Below are positions 1 to 8,909 of a stretch of 64,000 nt of DNA, one piece after another. Position 1 is the first letter of the stretch. Each line of letters begins with the position of its first letter. The DNA lies in assembly GCA_945913015.1 (NCBI GenBank), contig CAMECH010000011.1, forward strand, positions 1 to 64,000, written 5' to 3'. A program made the position numbers and the translations under genes. The stretch comes from an uncultured Bacteroides sp. GTDB taxonomy: Bacteria > Bacillota > Clostridia > Lachnospirales > Lachnospiraceae. A model generated the notes under the pieces. It did no database searches and was not told the origin of the DNA. It worked only from the letters and a program-made list of their open reading frames with translations.

Positions 1-432
1 GCAAAGGAAAATGTAGTAGGAACACTTGCTGTCTGCTATGGATTAAGTGCATTTATTGATACAGAAGAATTAGCATTGATTGGTGATGGTAATGTGGTTG
101 CGTCTGCAATGGCAATTACGAAAGTTGCAGCCCTTGCATATCTTATGTTTAACCTGTTCACACCTCCTTGTTTTGCAGCACTTGGTGCCATGAACTCAGA
201 AATGCAAAGCAAAAAATGGCTTTGGGGCGGTATTGCACTTCAGCTTGGAACCGGTTATACGGTGGCATTTTTGGTATATCAGGTTGGTACATTGATTACG
301 ACGGGTGGCGTAGGAAATGGATTTGTTCCGGGAATCATTGCAGTTATTGTGATGGTTGCTATTATTGCAGGACTCATTAACAGAACAAATAAGCAGTTTA
401 AGGCAGAGTATGAATTAAAAAAGGCAGTATAG
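1..432 (+). CDS. feoB: Ferrous iron transport protein B, C-terminal part (partial)
   Basis: This is the 3' end of a gene that begins before the window; frame 1 is open from base 1 to the TAG at 430-432 (143 residues visible). The protein imports Fe(II) across the cytoplasmic membrane. Visible features are the KENVVGTLAVCYG stretch and the NLFTPPCFAALGAM motif in a transmembrane segment, both typical of the FeoB C-terminal permease domain, followed by two more hydrophobic helices and a charged tail. The N-terminal G-protein domain lies outside the window. A MITE-like insertion starts directly after the stop codon and separates feoB from its small Cys-rich partner at 675-854. Confidence 0.93.
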   Translation, partial: AKENVVGTLAVCYGLSAFIDTEELALIGDGNVVASAMAITKVAALAYLMFNLFTPPCFAALGAMNSEMQSKKWLWGGIALQLGTGYTVAFLVYQVGTLITTGGVGNGFVPGIIAVIVMVAIIAGLINRTNKQFKAEYELKKAV

Positions 433-438
433 ACTCAT

Positions 439-647
439 AGGCGATTGCGAAACTCTTCATTAAGCACATTTGGTTGCACAATATAAACAATCCAACGCAG
501 TACCCGCTTGCGCTGCTTGTACCTCGTAGCGGTGCATAATATGCTAAAATACAGCATATAAGCGCCGACGGGTACAAAGCATACTGCTTATGGATTTGTT
601 TATACTGTACAACTCTCACTGTTAAAAGAAGAGTTTCGCAAACGCCT
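439..647. mobile_element. MITE-like palindromic insertion with 9-bp flanking repeats
   Basis: The ends at 439-457 and 629-647 are 19-bp inverted repeats with one mismatch (AGGCGATTGCGAAACTCTT on the left). A second inverted pair lies inside: GCACAATATAAACAA near 475-490 against TTGTTTATACTGTAC near 597-610. The element is flanked by the identical 9-mer ATAGACTCA at 429-437 and 649-657, which looks like a target-site duplication. It has no plausible open reading frame. Related sequence occurs at 55026-55075 and 63901-63936. Calling it a non-autonomous transposon is inference from its structure. Confidence 0.65.
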
Positions 648-674
648 AATAGACTCAATAAGAAAGGAGCGGCA

Positions 675-854
675 ATGGATAATTTGATTGTCATTGGAAT
701 TCTGCTGGTTTTAGTAGGTGCAGCAGTCATTTACATATGGAAGGAAAAGAAGAAAGGCACAAGATGTATCGGATGTCCGGCTGCCGGCCACTGTTCTGCG
801 AATGGATGCGGAAAGGCGAAAGAGAACTGTAAATGCCATACCGATAGCAATTAA
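675..854 (+). CDS. FeoB-associated Cys-rich membrane protein
   Basis: A 59-residue protein starting at ATG 675 behind AGAAAGGAG (661-669). It has one N-terminal transmembrane helix (about residues 4-22), a basic stretch (KEKKKGTR), then a Cys-rich tail with CIGC, a single CSANGC and CKC clusters (six cysteines). This matches the small FeoB-associated Cys-rich family found beside feoB in Firmicutes, thought to assist ferrous iron uptake. It was probably cotranscribed with feoB before the 439-647 insertion. A terminator follows at once. Confidence 0.85.
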   Translation: MDNLIVIGILLVLVGAAVIYIWKEKKKGTRCIGCPAAGHCSANGCGKAKENCKCHTDSN

Positions 855-858
855 GACT

Positions 859-890
859 ATGCCTGCACTTCTTTTGTGCAGGCATTATTT
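859..890 (+). terminator. Rho-independent terminator after the feo genes
   Basis: A 10-bp perfect stem, ATGCCTGCAC paired with GTGCAGGCAT around a 6-base loop, followed by a short T-rich tail (TATTT). It lies 4 bases after the stop of the Cys-rich gene. Confidence 0.7.
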
Positions 891-1034
891 GAAGAATCAT
901 GTTATCAGATGATGAATTCGAGGAGCAATCAGTAGGAAGAATATGTATCGCATTTCCAGTGGTATGAATTGTAATAGAGAAAATGCATGTGATATGGAGT
1001 GTAAATGATAAAATATCTCAATAATGATATTTGC

Positions 1035-2264
1035 CTAGAATTTTATCTCTCGACCCTGCTTTTTCCATTCCATGAATTCTGCCGTTGCAGTGAAAAGCAC
1101 ATCGCCTGAGGAGTTTACTGCTGTCTCAAGTGAATCCTGCAAAACACCGATTATAAAACCTACGCCGACAGCCTGCATTGCGATATCACTTCCCACTCCA
1201 AAGAGGGAACATGCCATAGGAATCAGCATGAGTGAGCCGCCTGCAACGCCGGATGAGCCACAGGCTCCAAAAGCAGCAACAACACAGAGAATAAGTGATG
1301 TCGGAAAATCAACATGAATACCTACAGTATTTGCAACTGCAAGCGCCATGATGGTAATCGTTATTGCAGCACCATCCATATTGATGGTTGATCCAAGAGG
1401 TATAGAAACGGAATACATATCCCTGTCAAGCCCAAGCTTCTCACACAGTGCCATATTTATAGGGATATTTGCCGCGGAGCTTCTGGTAAAAAATGCGGTA
1501 ACGGCACTTGACTTAAGGCAGCGAAAAACCAGAGGATACGGATTCATTTTGAGGCAGACTGCCACAATCAGAGGCTCAATAACAAGCACAAACACAACAA
1601 TGCAACCGGCAATTAAGGCAAGAAGCCTGCCATAATTGGCAAAAATACCGACACCGCTTTGAGAGACAGAGCTGTAAACAGTTCCCATAATTCCAAGCGG
1701 TGCACAATTAATAATCCACTTTACTGCCAATGCAACCGCATCAGATATATGCTGAAAAACCTGCTTTGTTGCATCGGAAGCAGTGTGCTTGAGGGCAATT
1801 CCGAAGATGACAGACCATGTAAGGATACCCATATAGTTGCCCTGCGCCAGTGCCTCAACCGGGTTTGAAACCATACTAAGTACAAGATTGTTTAATATTT
1901 CACCAATTCCTGCAGGTACTGCTTCAACCTGCACAATATTTCCCGAAAGCATAAGTGTAACAGGAAAAATGCGGCTTGCAATAACAGCGATAAATGCTGC
2001 GAGAAGTGTACTTAACAGATAGAGTAAAATAACTGTTCTGAATCTTTTTCCAATTCCACCCTTGGCATTGGTAAGTGAACTTATCACAAGTACAAATACA
2101 AGTATCGGTGCAATTGATTTCAAAGCACCAAGAAATACCTGCCCCAGAAGATTAATGAAACTATTCCCCGGCCATACAATCCCCAATACTATACCGACTG
2201 TAAGACCTGCGACAATACGCATTATAAGACTTGTGTTCTTTAATTTATTAAAAATGTTTTTCAA
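1035..2264 (-). CDS. sstT: Serine/threonine:Na+ symporter, SstT type
   Basis: Dicarboxylate/amino acid:cation symporter family (DAACS) protein of 409 residues, close to the usual SstT length of about 414. It would import serine and threonine with sodium. Visible signs are the N-terminal RIVAGLTVGIVLGIVWP segment, eight or so hydrophobic helices, the serine-rich re-entrant loop (TRSSAANIPINM), the STINMDGAA motif and the GACGSSGVAGGS loop. I chose the TTG start at 2264 because GAGG lies 8 bases upstream on the minus strand; the open frame extends 11 codons further to another TTG at 2297, which has no good ribosome binding site. Confidence 0.9.
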   Translation of the reverse strand: MKNIFNKLKNTSLIMRIVAGLTVGIVLGIVWPGNSFINLLGQVFLGALKSIAPILVFVLVISSLTNAKGGIGKRFRTVILLYLLSTLLAAFIAVIASRIFPVTLMLSGNIVQVEAVPAGIGEILNNLVLSMVSNPVEALAQGNYMGILTWSVIFGIALKHTASDATKQVFQHISDAVALAVKWIINCAPLGIMGTVYSSVSQSGVGIFANYGRLLALIAGCIVVFVLVIEPLIVAVCLKMNPYPLVFRCLKSSAVTAFFTRSSAANIPINMALCEKLGLDRDMYSVSIPLGSTINMDGAAITITIMALAVANTVGIHVDFPTSLILCVVAAFGACGSSGVAGGSLMLIPMACSLFGVGSDIAMQAVGVGFIIGVLQDSLETAVNSSGDVLFTATAEFMEWKKQGREIKF

Positions 2265-2459
2265 CGGTATTACCTCATTCTTCCCTAGTAATAGCAATTA
2301 TTCAGAGTCCCCGATGATTTTATGATAGCACTAATAATATCACTTTACAACTTTATAACGATGAGTATACAATAAAAAATAACTATTACACTGAATAAAA
2401 AGGTATTCACAGCTTTTCATCGCCTCTTCGCGATAAATTGCTAAGAAATGGAGATTATT

Positions 2460-3761
2460 ATGAGATATGAAATGGAAATTCTGGAAAAAATGATGTATTA
2501 CGATACGGATGGTGTCATTTCATCATATCCGCTGTATATATACAGATTGAAAACCGAAGTGGACCGTGAGGCACTGCGCCGTGCCATTGACACTGCCATC
2601 AGGTGTTATCCGCTTTTTGGATGCCGCCTGCGGGAAGATGAAAACGGGCCATATCTGGAGACAAATCCGGAAAAACCGGTGCTGTTTGATTTTTTACCTG
2701 ACAGGGAATTGTACTATGGAGGCGAGATAAGCCACTATTATCCGTGGGTTATTGGTATTCGCGGACGTGAAATTATATATACGGGTTTTCATGGAATTGC
2801 TGACGGAATGGGTGCTACTGCTTTTATGCGAACCGTTTTTTACTATTACTTTAAAGAATGCGGTAATCCGTGTGCACCGGGACAGGCAATGACGATTGAA
2901 CAGCTTACTCCTGAAATATCAGCTAAAACGACTGAGCGCTCAGTTGCCGAAAATGGCAAAGAAGATGCACCGTCGCTTGTGTCTGAACCTAAGATAAGCG
3001 AAACGGTGATACCGGATGAGATGTATGAAACCAATCCGGAAAACAAGCGTATATACAAGATATCAATTGACCTTAATCAGGTTCGCAGGGAGGCTGTACA
3101 AAGCGAAGTTTCACAATTTGCGGTAATTACTCCGTTGCTGGGTGAAGCATTTGCCAATGCACTTCCGGGCAATGAAAATATTATCCGTATTACAGTAATT
3201 GCAGACAAACGTACCAATCTGCACAGTTTAACTACTCATAACTGTGTGCAGTCCATTCCGATATTTTATGACCAGAAAAAATTCAGCGGACGGAGTGATG
3301 ATTTACTGCGCACTGTTTTTCGTGCAATACTTGATTTGAATTTTAATGATGAAGAAATAAGACATAACTGCTGGAAAATGTTTCAGTTAGAGCAGCAAAT
3401 CGGCAAAAACAGGCAGGCACTTGAGCAGACTGCAGCTGCAATTACGGCACGCAGCGGTCTTAATAAGCCTGTAGCTGCTCTTACATACACACATCTGACG
3501 CATCTTGGATTCTCTGACGAAATGCTTGAGCGTTTTGAGGATATTTATATTAACAGTTCGGGAGAAACGATACCTAACAAGGCTGCAATGCCGGTCTGCA
3601 ATCCTGTAACAGCAGGCAGCCGCATTAATTTTACAATCGGTGAGCAGCTAAAAGATCATCCTGTAATGACACAATTTCTGGAAAAACTCAAGCAGAAGGG
3701 TATAGATTACGAACTTGAAGAACTGGAAAAATATCGTGGAATTCACTGGAAAAAAGATTGA
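2460..3761 (+). CDS. Condensation/acyltransferase-fold protein
   Basis: A 433-residue protein resembling the CoA-dependent acyltransferase superfamily (alcohol acetyltransferase / NRPS condensation-like). The sequence shows an N-terminal strand-rich start ending in RCYPLFGCRL, and an HGIADGMG motif near residue 107 that fits the HxxxDG catalytic signature. No carrier-protein domain is fused. The ATG at 2460 has GGAG 6 bases upstream; the earlier in-frame ATG at 2448 is inside that ribosome binding site. Substrate unknown: it could acetylate an alcohol or an amine. It stands alone in front of a weak hairpin and the MATE gene. Confidence 0.7.
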   Translation: MRYEMEILEKMMYYDTDGVISSYPLYIYRLKTEVDREALRRAIDTAIRCYPLFGCRLREDENGPYLETNPEKPVLFDFLPDRELYYGGEISHYYPWVIGIRGREIIYTGFHGIADGMGATAFMRTVFYYYFKECGNPCAPGQAMTIEQLTPEISAKTTERSVAENGKEDAPSLVSEPKISETVIPDEMYETNPENKRIYKISIDLNQVRREAVQSEVSQFAVITPLLGEAFANALPGNENIIRITVIADKRTNLHSLTTHNCVQSIPIFYDQKKFSGRSDDLLRTVFRAILDLNFNDEEIRHNCWKMFQLEQQIGKNRQALEQTAAAITARSGLNKPVAALTYTHLTHLGFSDEMLERFEDIYINSSGETIPNKAAMPVCNPVTAGSRINFTIGEQLKDHPVMTQFLEKLKQKGIDYELEELEKYRGIHWKKD

Positions 3762-3816
3762 CAAATTTGGTATAATTGTGCAAATGTACAATTATTACAT
3801 ACGATAGGAGTATTCG

Positions 3817-3947
3817 ATGGAGAATCAGGAAAACAAGAGATTAGAGCTACAGACCAAGGCGTTTGTAACGGATGTGCCAAACAGATTATTGAGTCTGTTA
3901 ATGAGGTGACAACTTGCAGAGGCTGTACAGTTTTTGAGGAAATGTAA
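3817..3947 (+). pseudogene. Possible frameshifted small Cys-rich gene
   Basis: This lies in the 379-base stretch between two clear genes (3762-4140). A strong ribosome binding site (AGGAG, 3806-3810) precedes ATG 3817, which opens a 30-codon frame beginning MENQENKRLELQTK. The next frame, open from 3762 to the TAA at 3945-3947, encodes a tail with two CxxC-like motifs (CNGC and CRGC) and ends VFEEM. Joining the two by one frameshift near base 3855-3865 would give a protein of about 43 residues. No family recognised. Either half could be chance. Confidence 0.3.
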
Positions 3948-4050
3948 GATTGCAGCTTAATGTTAATGAAAACATGCGTAGTGCAGGGGATGCTTACACT
4001 GGTAATTCATGATAGTATTGGTACGAATTGCACATACATATGAGCATTAA

Positions 4051-4087
4051 AGAGAAAGATGAAAATGTGCTTTCTCCTTTTGATTTT
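4051..4087 (+). terminator. Weak hairpin with T-rich tail before the MATE gene
   Basis: AGAGAAAG pairs with CTTTCTCC (7 pairs), followed by TTTTGATTTTT. It sits 54 bases before the MATE start, so it either ends the upstream transcript or acts in the leader. Confidence 0.4.
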
Positions 4088-4140
4088 TAGGTAAATCTGC
4101 AATGATAAAAATGTGATAAAGAGAAGAAAGGCTTGTGATT

Positions 4141-5913
4141 ATGAAAAGAGACAGGAGTAAGAAAGCAGAATTAATGGAACGTAATTCGGCATTAATCGGA
4201 AAAAAATTCCGTAAAACATATCTGCCTGCAAGCTTCTGCTCCTTGTCAAGAATTGCTGTTATTGCAATCGATTCAATTGTGGCGGGAAGTTCTATAGGGG
4301 CGACTGCACTGGCAGCGGTTACATTGTTTTCACCAATCAGCAGCATGGATGAAGTGATTTATGATTTATGCGGCAGCGGTATGACAAATAACATTGCAAA
4401 GCTGCGTGGTGAACATGAACAGGACAAAGCAAATCAGTTTTTTACATTTACACTGTTAAGGATGATATGTATATATTTGGTATTCTGCACTTTACTTATA
4501 GTGTTTGCACGTCCTGTATTATCATTCTTTTCAAAAGAAGAGAGTCTGGTGGACATGGCACTGGATTATTTCTATCCTATGGTTGCCGCAATGCCGCTTA
4601 TGTCTGTTATGACAGGTGTGAGGATGGTTTTCAGAATTGATGGAAGACCGAAATTTTTCTCATTTATCAGCCTTTTGCAGAGTATTGGAAATGTCCTGCT
4701 GGATATATTGTTTGTCAATTACTTTTCGATGGGAATTAAAGGACTTGCGTATGCGACAATAATTAGCGCATGCATCAGTTATATTGTAATGCTGACGCAT
4801 GTTTTTATGGGGAAATGTTCTCTTAAATTTGATTTTCGTATATTGAAGGATATTAAGACATGTATACAGTATCGTAACAGAGTGGTAAAGTCAGGTCAGA
4901 CCTATGCTGTCGGTGACATACTTCATGTTTTTACCGGTATGATGATGAACAAGCTGATTGGCGAAGTTGGAGGAAGTGCAGGACTTGCTGTTTACGGAAT
5001 CTTTAATGCCTGTGATAATATCTGCGGCTGCTTTACGCTTGCTATGTCCAACAGCACAGCTCTCCTGGGAGGCATACTCTTTGGAGAAGGAGATTTTGAG
5101 GGGCTTAGGATTGTGCTTAGGCGTGCCTGTGCTACGGTAGCAAAGATTACTTTAGGTATTACCATATTTGTAGAGTTATTTACAGGTTTTATTCTGTCAC
5201 TTTACGGTATAGATAACCAGTCGGTTATGCTGGCGTATTGGGCACTGCGTATCGGATGCCTGTCATTTCCTGTTTATGGGCTGAACCGTGTGTATGTGCA
5301 ATATTTGGTAGCCGTTGATAATCATAAATATGCTACGTTGATTTCATTTATTGAGACAGGAATGAAATTCCCGGTAGCATGGCTGATAACACGTGTTCTG
5401 GGGATTCATGGAGTCTGGATAGGAATTGTGCTTACAGAAGTTATTGCATTTATTCCTATATTAATTAATAAACTGAGAAAAAACTGGTATTTTCTGCCGG
5501 ATACAGATGATTCACAGCTGAGAGCTTTTTCATTTATATTATCTGAGGAAAATATAGTCAAAGCTTCACAATTTGCCGACCGGGCTATCAGGGATGTGAA
5601 ATTTCAGGATGTTCTTGCAAATCGTGTGGCACTTCTGATAGAAGAAAGCGGAATGTATATACTGCATGAAAATGCCGGCAACCATCAACCGATAAACTGT
5701 GAAATAAGAATCAGGTTTGCAGATGATAAATTATATGTGGTAATATGTGATGACGGAAAGCTGTTTAACCCGATATGTGAAGTGAGAAATAATGGATTTA
5801 TGGGAACAAAGAATCTGGAGAAGCTTATGCTCAACGCATTTTCAAGCAAAGTCACTTATGACAGGATTGTAGAATTAAATTTCCTTGTTTTGTGTTGCAA
5901 AGAAGTTTTGTAA
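4141..5913 (+). CDS. MATE-family transporter with C-terminal GHKL-like domain
   Basis: 590 residues; an ordinary MATE exporter has about 450. Residues 1 to about 445 form the multidrug/toxin extrusion transporter: repeated hydrophobic helices, two related halves, LAAVTLFSPI near the first helix pair and an LNRVYVQYLVA segment in the second half. From about residue 453 to the end there is a soluble domain resembling RsbW/GHKL ATPases: an N-box-like helix (ANRVALLIEES, HEN) and a G1-like ICDDGKLFNP. The key N-box Asn is not in its usual place, so ATPase activity is doubtful. ATG 4141 is 9 bases after AGAAAGG; GTG 4135 is too close. The oligopeptide transporter genes follow after 38 bases, so cotranscription is likely. 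Confidence 0.85.
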   Translation: MKRDRSKKAELMERNSALIGKKFRKTYLPASFCSLSRIAVIAIDSIVAGSSIGATALAAVTLFSPISSMDEVIYDLCGSGMTNNIAKLRGEHEQDKANQFFTFTLLRMICIYLVFCTLLIVFARPVLSFFSKEESLVDMALDYFYPMVAAMPLMSVMTGVRMVFRIDGRPKFFSFISLLQSIGNVLLDILFVNYFSMGIKGLAYATIISACISYIVMLTHVFMGKCSLKFDFRILKDIKTCIQYRNRVVKSGQTYAVGDILHVFTGMMMNKLIGEVGGSAGLAVYGIFNACDNICGCFTLAMSNSTALLGGILFGEGDFEGLRIVLRRACATVAKITLGITIFVELFTGFILSLYGIDNQSVMLAYWALRIGCLSFPVYGLNRVYVQYLVAVDNHKYATLISFIETGMKFPVAWLITRVLGIHGVWIGIVLTEVIAFIPILINKLRKNWYFLPDTDDSQLRAFSFILSEENIVKASQFADRAIRDVKFQDVLANRVALLIEESGMYILHENAGNHQPINCEIRIRFADDKLYVVICDDGKLFNPICEVRNNGFMGTKNLEKLMLNAFSSKVTYDRIVELNFLVLCCKEVL

Positions 5914-5951
5914 TATCAAATATATATTAAAAAAGAAAGGAAATACAATTT

Positions 5952-7898
5952 ATGAAAAAATTTAAAAAGGTGCTTGCGGTTTTTCTGAGTACAGTTATGG
6001 CATTTAGTATGAGTGCCTGCAACAACTCTGAAAAATCAGCAGTAAAAGATAATTCCGTATACAGGGAGCTGTATTCTAAAGAGGTAACCTCAATGAATTA
6101 TCTTACTGAATCCGGTGTATCCAGCAATAAGATATGTGCCAATGTGGTGGACTGCCTGGTAGAATATGATCAATATGGCAACATTATGCCATCTCTTGCA
6201 GAAAGCTGGGAGCACAATGATGATATGACAGAGTGGACTTTCCATATACGTAAAGGAGTTAAGTGGGTAGATAAAAACGGCAGCGCAGTTGCGGATGTAA
6301 CAGCCAATGACTGGGTATCGGCAGCAGTGTACGTCAATGATGCCCGCAATGATTCTGACATACAGTACATGTATAATACCGGAGCGATTGTACGTAATGC
6401 ACAGCAATATTATGACTATACAGCGTATCTTCTTAAGGCTGAAAAGCTTGGAGTAAGTGAAGGTAAAGATGCAGTTGATGCAGACGGCAAAATTGTTAAA
6501 GCGGTAGCTCCGGTAAAGACTGAAGATATAGGTGTCAAGGCGGTTGATGATTATACTTTGGTATATACGCTTGAACAGCCATGTCCATTTTTCCTAAGCG
6601 TGCTTTCATATACCTCTTACATGCCGGTATATGGCCCGTTCCTTCAGGAAAAGGGAAGCAGCTTTGGAATTGATAATGACAGTATTCTGTATAACGGAGC
6701 CTATATTTTATCAAGCTTTGAACCGCAGCATGAGCATGTGCTTGCAAAGAACCAGTCATACTGGGATAAAGATAATGTGCTTATTGAAAAGATTCATGAG
6801 ATATATAATGTTGAGGGAGGAAATATAGCTGTCCGGATGTATCAGAATGGGGAGATTGACTGTGCAGAGATTTCTTCAGACCTTATAGACTCAATGATGA
6901 AGGACGAGGCTACAAAAAATATTATTCACCGTGCCCGTCTGGACAGTTCTTTCAGCTACTTTTTCTGCTTTAATTTTGACCCTCAGTTTGATGGTATATA
7001 CGAACCGGATAACTGGAAACTTGCAGTAAATAATGAGAATTTCAGAAAGTCAATAATGTATGGTCTGGACCGCGTAAGGGCATTAAGAGTATCAGATTCT
7101 TATAATCCTGAGAACATGTTAAATAACACGATTACACCATCTGATTTTGCAGCGGCAGCAGGAAAGGACTATACGCAGTATGATGCTCTGAAAGCTTATA
7201 CCAATGGAGACAGTTTTGATAAGGATAAGGCTCTTGCAGCGCGTGATGCCGCTAAAAAAGAGCTTTCTGATGCAGGCGCTTCTTTTCCTGTCAAAATTCT
7301 GATGCCGTACAATCCGTCAATGACCAACTGGGGCAAAGAATGTCAGGTGATAGAACAACAGCTTGAAGGTCTTCTTGGCAATGATTATATTGATATTATT
7401 GTAGAAGCAGGACCGGAAACAGGATTTTTATCCAATGTCCGTATGAGTGGAAAATATGCCTTGTTAAAATGTAACTGGGGTGCTGACTACGCAGATCCGC
7501 AGACATGGTCTGAACCTTTTAGCAAGGGAAGAAAGTATGGCTTCTGGGAAAAGAGTACGGATGATAACACGGCAGCTTTGTATAATAAATATACAGAGAT
7601 GGTTTTGAGTGCTGCCTCAATCTATAATGATGATGAGAAACGCTATACTGCCTTTGCAGAAGCAGAAGCAATGCTCATTGACCATGCAATTGCTGTTCCG
7701 TACAGCATTTCGGGAAGCGACGATTATATGATTTGCAGGCTGAACCCTATGGAAGGAGAATATGCGCCATATGGTGTTGCATTATGGCGTTATAAATACA
7801 AAAAGCTTTATGACACTTCAATGAGCATGGAGGAATTTCAGGCTGCATACAAGAACTGGAAGAAAGAGCGTGATGCTGTTCTGGCTAATAAAAAATAG
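5952..7898 (+). CDS. Oligopeptide ABC transporter, substrate-binding lipoprotein
   Basis: A 648-residue family 5 solute-binding protein. The signal peptide ends in the lipobox MSAC (Cys 23), so the mature protein is lipid-anchored outside the membrane. Family traits are SLAESWEHNDDMTEWTFHIR near residue 80, the FRKSIMYGLDR stretch and an ADYADPQTW segment near residue 515. It is longer than typical DppA/OppA (about 530-550). RBS AAGAAAGGAAA precedes the ATG. First gene of a five-gene transport set (binding protein, two permeases, two ATPases). The ligand, probably a peptide, cannot be read from sequence. Confidence 0.92.
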   Translation: MKKFKKVLAVFLSTVMAFSMSACNNSEKSAVKDNSVYRELYSKEVTSMNYLTESGVSSNKICANVVDCLVEYDQYGNIMPSLAESWEHNDDMTEWTFHIRKGVKWVDKNGSAVADVTANDWVSAAVYVNDARNDSDIQYMYNTGAIVRNAQQYYDYTAYLLKAEKLGVSEGKDAVDADGKIVKAVAPVKTEDIGVKAVDDYTLVYTLEQPCPFFLSVLSYTSYMPVYGPFLQEKGSSFGIDNDSILYNGAYILSSFEPQHEHVLAKNQSYWDKDNVLIEKIHEIYNVEGGNIAVRMYQNGEIDCAEISSDLIDSMMKDEATKNIIHRARLDSSFSYFFCFNFDPQFDGIYEPDNWKLAVNNENFRKSIMYGLDRVRALRVSDSYNPENMLNNTITPSDFAAAAGKDYTQYDALKAYTNGDSFDKDKALAARDAAKKELSDAGASFPVKILMPYNPSMTNWGKECQVIEQQLEGLLGNDYIDIIVEAGPETGFLSNVRMSGKYALLKCNWGADYADPQTWSEPFSKGRKYGFWEKSTDDNTAALYNKYTEMVLSAASIYNDDEKRYTAFAEAEAMLIDHAIAVPYSISGSDDYMICRLNPMEGEYAPYGVALWRYKYKKLYDTSMSMEEFQAAYKNWKKERDAVLANKK

Positions 7899-7955
7899 GC
7901 GTAACATATGCAATGAAGTAACAACCGTTTGAAGGATAGAAAGGGAGAAATGCAC

Positions 7956-8909
7956 ATGGCAAAATACATATGCAAACGTATATTAAATTCAGTTTTTACT
8001 TTGTGCATAGTGATTTTTATTGTATTTGTGCTGCTTCGTCAGATGCCGGTGGAAGGTTACTTCAGTAATTTCGATAAAATGAGTGATACGGCTATTGAGG
8101 TATCTTTGCAGAATATGGGACTTACAGAACCTGTCGTGATTCAGTTTGTGCATTATATCGGACAGGTTCTAAAAGGTGACATGGGTGTGTCAAACAGATA
8201 TCGCCGGGGATATTCCATAGCAGCAATTATTGCAAAGAAAGCACCTGTTTCTATCAGGATCGGGCTTATCAGCCTGGTTATATCACTGACAGCAGGAGTA
8301 ATACTTGGGATACTGATGGCACGCTCATCCAAGACGAGATGGAAGCTGTTTGATAAGTTCGGTACTGTATTTATTGTCATTGCACAGGCAGTTCCGGCAG
8401 CAGTATATTGCCTGTTGATTCAGTTATACGGAACAAAAATCCTTGGGGTATCCATGCTTTTTAATGAGAGCAGGCCAAGCACATGGATATTGCCTGTAAT
8501 TTCTTTATCAATAGGTAATATTGCATATTATGCGATGTGGCTGCGCCGTTACATGGTGGATGAGTCTAATAAGGATTATGTGCGTTTTGCACGGGCAAAG
8601 GGAGTTAATGAGAGCAAAATTGTTTACAGACATATTTTAAGAAATGCAATTGTACCTCTCGCACAGTATATCCCTCAGTCTATTCTTTTGACGATTGCAG
8701 GCTCCATATATGTGGAAAACCTGTATTCTGTTCCCGGCATGGGCGGACTTCTTATACAGGTAATAAAAATGCAGGATAATACAATGGTGCAGGCACTTGT
8801 GCTTATATATGCTTCGGTTTCGATACTTGGACTTTTAGTTGGAGATTTGGTTATGGCTCTGCTGGATCCGCGAATTATGTTTACGAAGAAAGAAGGTGCG
8901 CGCCAATGA
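7956..8909 (+). CDS. Oligopeptide ABC transporter, permease 1 (DppB/OppB type)
   Basis: 317 residues with six transmembrane helices, the N-terminal one at about residues 9-28. The EAA loop that contacts the ATPases is seen as VRFARAKGVNESKIVYRHIL. RNAIVPLA and the C-terminal DPRI motif are typical of this family. ATG 7956 lies 8 bases after AAGGGAG; ATG 7950 is too close and TTG 7929 has no ribosome binding site. The stop overlaps the start of the next permease gene (ATGA), indicating translational coupling. Confidence 0.93.
   Translation: MAKYICKRILNSVFTLCIVIFIVFVLLRQMPVEGYFSNFDKMSDTAIEVSLQNMGLTEPVVIQFVHYIGQVLKGDMGVSNRYRRGYSIAAIIAKKAPVSIRIGLISLVISLTAGVILGILMARSSKTRWKLFDKFGTVFIVIAQAVPAAVYCLLIQLYGTKILGVSMLFNESRPSTWILPVISLSIGNIAYYAMWLRRYMVDESNKDYVRFARAKGVNESKIVYRHILRNAIVPLAQYIPQSILLTIAGSIYVENLYSVPGMGGLLIQVIKMQDNTMVQALVLIYASVSILGLLVGDLVMALLDPRIMFTKKEGARQ

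Noticed and set aside
6090-6407. Minus-strand open frames inside the peptide-binding protein gene
   Set aside because: They are antisense shadows of a well-supported gene, with no ribosome binding site or recognisable domain.
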